Assembly (NCBI GenBank): GCA_021774335.1
Contig: JAJFJD010000059.1
Span: 124,001-188,000, forward strand
Direction: 5' to 3'
DNA length: 64,000 nucleotides
DNA from: Alphaproteobacteria bacterium
Lineage (GTDB): Bacteria; Pseudomonadota; Alphaproteobacteria; UBA8366
Made by a program: the position numbers and the translations under genes. A model generated the notes under the pieces. The model was given only the letters and a program-made list of their open reading frames with translations. It ran no database searches and was not told the DNA's origin. Positions 60,655 to 64,000 of this stretch are shown here, piece by piece. Positions within the stretch are counted from its first letter, which is position 1. Every line of letters begins with the position of its first letter.

Positions 60655-61899
60655 TCAGCTCTGCGGCAGGCGGGCGGCGGCGGGGAGGGGGAGCAGGATG
60701 AAATAGCGGCCGCGGCTGCGCATTTTGCCGGCCTCGGCCAGCGCGTCGGCGCCGTAGCCCCAGAAGAAATCGCCGCGCACCGGGCCCTTGATCGCGCCGC
60801 CCGCATCCTGGGCGACCATCAGCCGGCGCAACGGCCGCGCCTCGTCGTTGGGCCAGTTGGTGTCGAGCCAAACCGGCAGGCCGAGCGGGAAGAAGCTACG
60901 GTCGACCGCGAGGCTGCGCCCCGGCGTCAGCGGCACACCCTGCGCACCGAGCGGCCCGGCCTCCGGCGGGATGCCGTCGAGAAAGCGGAAGAAGATGAAG
61001 CGGGGATTCTCGGCGAACAGGGCCGCCGCCTTGTCCGGGTTGGCGTCGATCCAGCCGCGGATGCCGTCCCACGACGCTTTCTCCTTGGTAATCTCGCCGC
61101 GCTCGATCAAGGCGCGGCCAATCGATGCGTAGTCGTGCCCGTTATGCCCGGCGAAGCCGACCCGCACCACGCCGCCATCGGGCAGAACCACCCGGCCCGA
61201 CCCCTGGACATGCAGCATGAAGACATCGACCGGATCGTCGATCCACAGGATCTCGAAATCCCGGTCGCCGAGCGCGCCACCCTCGATATCGCCGCGGGTG
61301 TGATACGGCACGAAGCGGCCGTTTTCGACCCGGCCGACCAATTGGCGGCCTTTCATCTCGGCATCGAACACGCCGAGGTCGGCGATCACATGATCATCCG
61401 GCAGTTTGTAGATCGGCACGCCAAAACCGTCCTGGCGAGCCCGCGCGCCGCGAATCTCGATCTCGAAATAGCCGGTGAAGAGGCCCTGGTCGCCATCGGG
61501 GCCGAGCGCGGCGAAGGGCCGGAACATGTCCTGAAAGTACCGCCGCGTGTCGTCAGCGGATACATCCTCGGCGAGGGCCGCGGCGGCATCGCAGGCCGCG
61601 CGCCAGTCATCGGCAGTCACTGTGATCGCACCAAGGCCGTTCGATCCGTTCGGGGGACGGGTCAGCATCACGCCGCAGGATCGCCGGAAAGCGGCGAGCG
61701 CGGGACGCGGGTCGTCTTCGGTCCAGCCCGGCAGGTCGTCGTAGGACAGCGCCGAAAGACGCAGCCCTTCTGGCGCGACCGGCGGCGGTTCGCACGCGGC
61801 TAGCGCGCCGAGCGCCAATATCATGGCGCCGCGCCGGAGGGCGCGTAGGAAGGGGAAGAACCGCGGAAGCGGTCTAGTTCGGGCTGCGCGTCGCAACAA
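60655..61899 (-). CDS. mltA: Membrane-bound lytic murein transglycosylase A
   Basis: Cleaves peptidoglycan glycan strands to 1,6-anhydromuropeptides. About 414 residues from TTG 61899, which gives an Arg-rich n-region and lipobox LAAC (ALGALAACEPP); ATG 61824 would leave a 10-residue signal without positive charge. Core motifs: FTGYFEIEIRGARARQDGF, MLHVQGSGRVVLPDG, SFFPLGLPVWLDTNWP and the catalytic Asp in MVAQDAGGAIKGPVRGDFFW. The 3D domain at the C-terminus is intact. Overlaps the Tim44-domain gene by 26 bp. Confidence 0.94.
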   Translation of the reverse strand: MLRRAARTRPLPRFFPFLRALRRGAMILALGALAACEPPPVAPEGLRLSALSYDDLPGWTEDDPRPALAAFRRSCGVMLTRPPNGSNGLGAITVTADDWRAACDAAAALAEDVSADDTRRYFQDMFRPFAALGPDGDQGLFTGYFEIEIRGARARQDGFGVPIYKLPDDHVIADLGVFDAEMKGRQLVGRVENGRFVPYHTRGDIEGGALGDRDFEILWIDDPVDVFMLHVQGSGRVVLPDGGVVRVGFAGHNGHDYASIGRALIERGEITKEKASWDGIRGWIDANPDKAAALFAENPRFIFFRFLDGIPPEAGPLGAQGVPLTPGRSLAVDRSFFPLGLPVWLDTNWPNDEARPLRRLMVAQDAGGAIKGPVRGDFFWGYGADALAEAGKMRSRGRYFILLPLPAAARLPQS

Positions 61900-62554
61900 G
61901 CGACCAGTTCGGATCTGACGTTTTGGTATTGCGCGCGAAGGTCCAGATATCGGTCACCTTCTCGATCCCATTGGGGTCGCCTTCGACAACCTCCCCATCC
62001 TCGTTGCGAGTCGCATTCACCTGATCGCTGACATATTTGACGGTGACTGAAGCGATGCCGTCTTCCAACGACGCTTCGAGGATATCGGTGGAATCGATGC
62101 CGACCAGGGTCGTTTCCTTGGTCTGGCTTGCGCGTTCGCGCACCCGGATCGCCTCGGAGAAATTTTCGTAGACGTCCTTGCTCAACAGCGAGCGCAGCGT
62201 TTTCATATCGCCGAGCGCGAAGGCGGTGATGATCATCTCGAACGCCGAGCGCGAACCGTCCATGAAACCTTGCCGGGTGAAGCTGGGATCCGCCAGTTTG
62301 ATCTGCGTAATCGCCGCACCGAGCGGGGTATCCGGCTCTTCTTCGGCGGGTTCGTCGCGGGTCGGGATCGCAACGACATTATCGTTGCCGGCATCATCCG
62401 CCGGCCCCTCGCTGCCGCCGACCCCGCCGAACGGTTCGCGCCCCTGCCGTTCCTGGCCGGTCCGCTTACCGAGTACGCTCCCAAGCCGATACACGAGGAA
62501 CGCGGCGATCATCGCAAACAATATAACGTCGAAATATTCGAAACCGCCGCTCAT
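61874..62554 (-). CDS. Tim44-domain protein
   Basis: 226 residues. One N-terminal membrane helix (FDVILFAMIAAFLVYRLGSV), a Gly/Glu-rich linker, then a Tim44/TimA-like domain (about 95-225): FMDGSRSAFEMIITAFALGD, LRSLLSKDVYENFSEAIRVR, and VKYVSDQVNATRNEDGEVVE. This is the bacterial relative of the mitochondrial import motor subunit Tim44, widespread in alphaproteobacteria; its role there is unclear, perhaps in membrane protein handling. It starts the chain leading to mltA and is divergent from fxsA. Confidence 0.92.
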   Translation of the reverse strand: MSGGFEYFDVILFAMIAAFLVYRLGSVLGKRTGQERQGREPFGGVGGSEGPADDAGNDNVVAIPTRDEPAEEEPDTPLGAAITQIKLADPSFTRQGFMDGSRSAFEMIITAFALGDMKTLRSLLSKDVYENFSEAIRVRERASQTKETTLVGIDSTDILEASLEDGIASVTVKYVSDQVNATRNEDGEVVEGDPNGIEKVTDIWTFARNTKTSDPNWSLVATRSPN

Positions 62555-62763
62555 TCGATGCTCTCAGTCTCCGCAGGGTCGGCCGGACAGCCCATTATAC
62601 CGCGCCGCCCGGTCCATTTTTCCATCAGCCGTCCGTTGAATAGGCTCAACCCCGACCTTAGGTTATGGAGGCGGATCGATGCAAGAACCCGGCAATGCCT
62701 CGGTGTCGCATGTTCAACCGCCCAATTCATGTTAGATAGGCAGTTCCCCGGGAAAGGGCAAGC

Positions 62764-63339
62764 ATGCCGATACTTATTCTTCTGGCCTTTATTCTGGTCC
62801 CGATCGCCGAAATCGCCGTCTTTATCAAGGCAGGCGAGATGATTGGGCTCGGCTGGACGTTGGCGGTCATCATTCTGACCGCCATGATCGGCACCGCGTT
62901 GCTCCGCCAGCAAGGCCTGAAAGTGCTGTCGCAAACCCAGGAAAAGCTCAACCGCGGCGAAATGCCGGTCGGTGAATTGTTCACCGGATTATGCCTCCTG
63001 GTGGCCGGCGCCCTGTTGCTGACGCCGGGATTCATCACCGACGCCATCGGCTTCGCCCTCTTCCTGCCGCCCCTGCGGACCGTGCTCGGATATTTCGTGC
63101 TGCGCCGACTGTCGCGCGGGCAGGGCGCCCGGGTCTGGGTCAATGGTGAGGAAGTCGGGCCCGGGTCCGGCCGCGGACCAGGAGCGGGACCGGCAGCCGG
63201 ACCGGGAAATGACCGTGGACCCGGTGCAGGGCCGATCATCGACGGCGACTACACCGACGTCACCGAATCTCCAAGCAAGGATGAATCCGGCACCGGGCCG
63301 GGTAAGTCCGGGTCCAGCCCGTGGCGGCGGATCGAATAG
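62764..63339 (+). CDS. fxsA: FxsA-family membrane protein
   Basis: 191 residues; ATG 62764 with GGGAAAG upstream. Three or four hydrophobic segments (about 2-20, 27-48, 75-100) typical of FxsA: ILLAFILVPIAEIAVFIKAG and LVAGALLLTPGFITDAIGF. A long low-complexity C-terminus (about 125-160) of Gly-Pro-Gly-Ala type and an acidic tail are unusual. E. coli FxsA suppresses phage T7 exclusion by F; general function unknown. Neighbour of tim44 and, usually, secB. Confidence 0.9.
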   Translation: MPILILLAFILVPIAEIAVFIKAGEMIGLGWTLAVIILTAMIGTALLRQQGLKVLSQTQEKLNRGEMPVGELFTGLCLLVAGALLLTPGFITDAIGFALFLPPLRTVLGYFVLRRLSRGQGARVWVNGEEVGPGSGRGPGAGPAAGPGNDRGPGAGPIIDGDYTDVTESPSKDESGTGPGKSGSSPWRRIE

Positions 63340-63385
63340 GCCGGAACTTCCACAGACCATCACAGATCATGACGGAGCGGATCAT

Positions 63386-63961
63386 ATGATTTTGATGCGG
63401 CATGGGCAGTCGCATTTCAATGTGGCCTATGCGGAAACACGCAAGGACCCCGGATTGCGCGATCCGGGACTGACCGATCTCGGCCGGGAGCAGGTCGCGG
63501 CAGCGGCGGCGCATTTGGAACAGGAACAGCGGGAGGTTCGACGTATCATCGCCAGCCCGTATTCCCGCGCGCTCGAAACTGCGGACATCGTCGGCAAAGT
63601 TCTGGGCCTGCCCGTGGCCGTCGATCCTATGGTCGGCGAACGCGCGGTGTTCACCTGCGACATAGGGACGCCGCGCTCGCATCTCGAGCTGCGCTGGCCG
63701 GACATCGCGTTGACCCATGTGGACGAGGAATGGTGGCCCGCGCTCGAGGAAAGCGAACCCGACTTCCATGCCCGGTCGCTGGGCTACCGAACCCGCCTGA
63801 CCGATGGCGGCGATTGGCGCGGCACGCTGGTCGTCTGCCATTGGGGATTCATCCGCGCCCTGACGGGGCATGGGGTCCAGAACGCCGATCTCGTGGCATT
63901 CGACCCGACCGCGCCGCATCCGGGCGGCGGCACTGTTGTGCCGGTTGCCGATCCATGTTAG
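63386..63961 (+). CDS. Histidine phosphatase-family protein (phosphoglycerate mutase-like)
   Basis: 191 residues from ATG 63386 (GGAG 8 bp upstream). Catalytic RHG motif in ILMRHGQSHFNVAY, second His in TLVVCHWGFIRAL, and PYSRALETADIVGKVLGLPV with the typical Arg and Glu. Resembles the cobC/GpmB-type histidine phosphatases; the substrate is unknown (phosphoprotein, sugar phosphate or nucleotide). Follows fxsA by 46 bp. Confidence 0.9.
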   Translation: MILMRHGQSHFNVAYAETRKDPGLRDPGLTDLGREQVAAAAAHLEQEQREVRRIIASPYSRALETADIVGKVLGLPVAVDPMVGERAVFTCDIGTPRSHLELRWPDIALTHVDEEWWPALEESEPDFHARSLGYRTRLTDGGDWRGTLVVCHWGFIRALTGHGVQNADLVAFDPTAPHPGGGTVVPVADPC

Positions 63962-63992
63962 CCACCGAAATCACGCCAAGAAGGAGCATGTA

Positions 63993-64000
63993 ATGCCCAG
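63993..64000 (+). CDS. Start of next gene (truncated at window end)
   Basis: AAGGAG at 63981-63986 lies 6 bp before an ATG at 63993, an ideal ribosome binding site and start. Only M and P are visible, so identity cannot be given. Confidence 0.4.

Overview
This window is GC-rich, gene-dense chromosomal DNA from an alphaproteobacterium, probably Rhodospirillales-like. The evidence is gene order: phoR-pstSCAB-phoU-phoB, hrcA-grpE beside rph-rdgB-hemW, dnaK-dnaJ-dapB, and his genes next to hslVU. No rRNA, tRNA, CRISPR array, insertion sequence or integrase is visible.

Layout. 1-3.3 kb (minus): the 5' part of glnD, preceded by mutS. 3.6-13.75 kb (plus): a fused malic enzyme, then the phosphate regulon phoR-pstSCAB-phoU-phoB, with a four-unit Pho box before pstS. 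13.7-19.4 kb (minus): an acyl-CoA-synthetase/GNAT fusion coupled to a macrodomain protein, an AmpG-type permease and an adenosine kinase. 19.6-22.5 kb (plus): a VOC protein, an EI24 membrane protein, a bactofilin-lipoprotein pair and a small Cys-rich secreted protein. 22.5-32.2 kb (mostly minus): nth, dapB, dnaJ, dnaK with an RpoH-type promoter, egtB, grpE and hrcA, plus DUF2244 and DUF1848 genes on the plus strand. 32.4-34.9 kb: rph-rdgB-hemW. 34.9-40.2 kb: an lpoA-rsmI-yraN-dolP envelope cluster, a SirB1-like protein and gshB.

40.2-48.5 kb is the accessory part: a flagellin-like orphan, a secreted coiled-coil protein, a PAS protein, comM, an AT-richer islet with a Cys-containing exported protein, a small membrane protein, a degenerate Fic protein with a C-terminal winged helix, and a glycosyltransferase.

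48.5-53.05 kb (minus) carries hisB-hisH-GNAT-hisA-hisF-hisE and a HIT protein, with a diverged duplicate of the hisA 3' end before hisF. hslVU follows on plus. 55.1-62.6 kb carries an isochorismatase-type hydrolase and a minus-strand chain tim44-mltA-lutABC-smr-xre-abm-osmC. fxsA and a phosphohistidine phosphatase-like gene close the window.

Most of the window is conserved housekeeping. The least explained items are the catalytically dead Fic-like protein, the hisA tail duplication, the Pat-like/macrodomain coupling, the flagellin-like orphan with a twin-palindrome leader, and the 44.2-45.5 kb islet. Start codons were often moved inward from the longest reading frame using ribosome binding sites and family start positions; alternatives are given.
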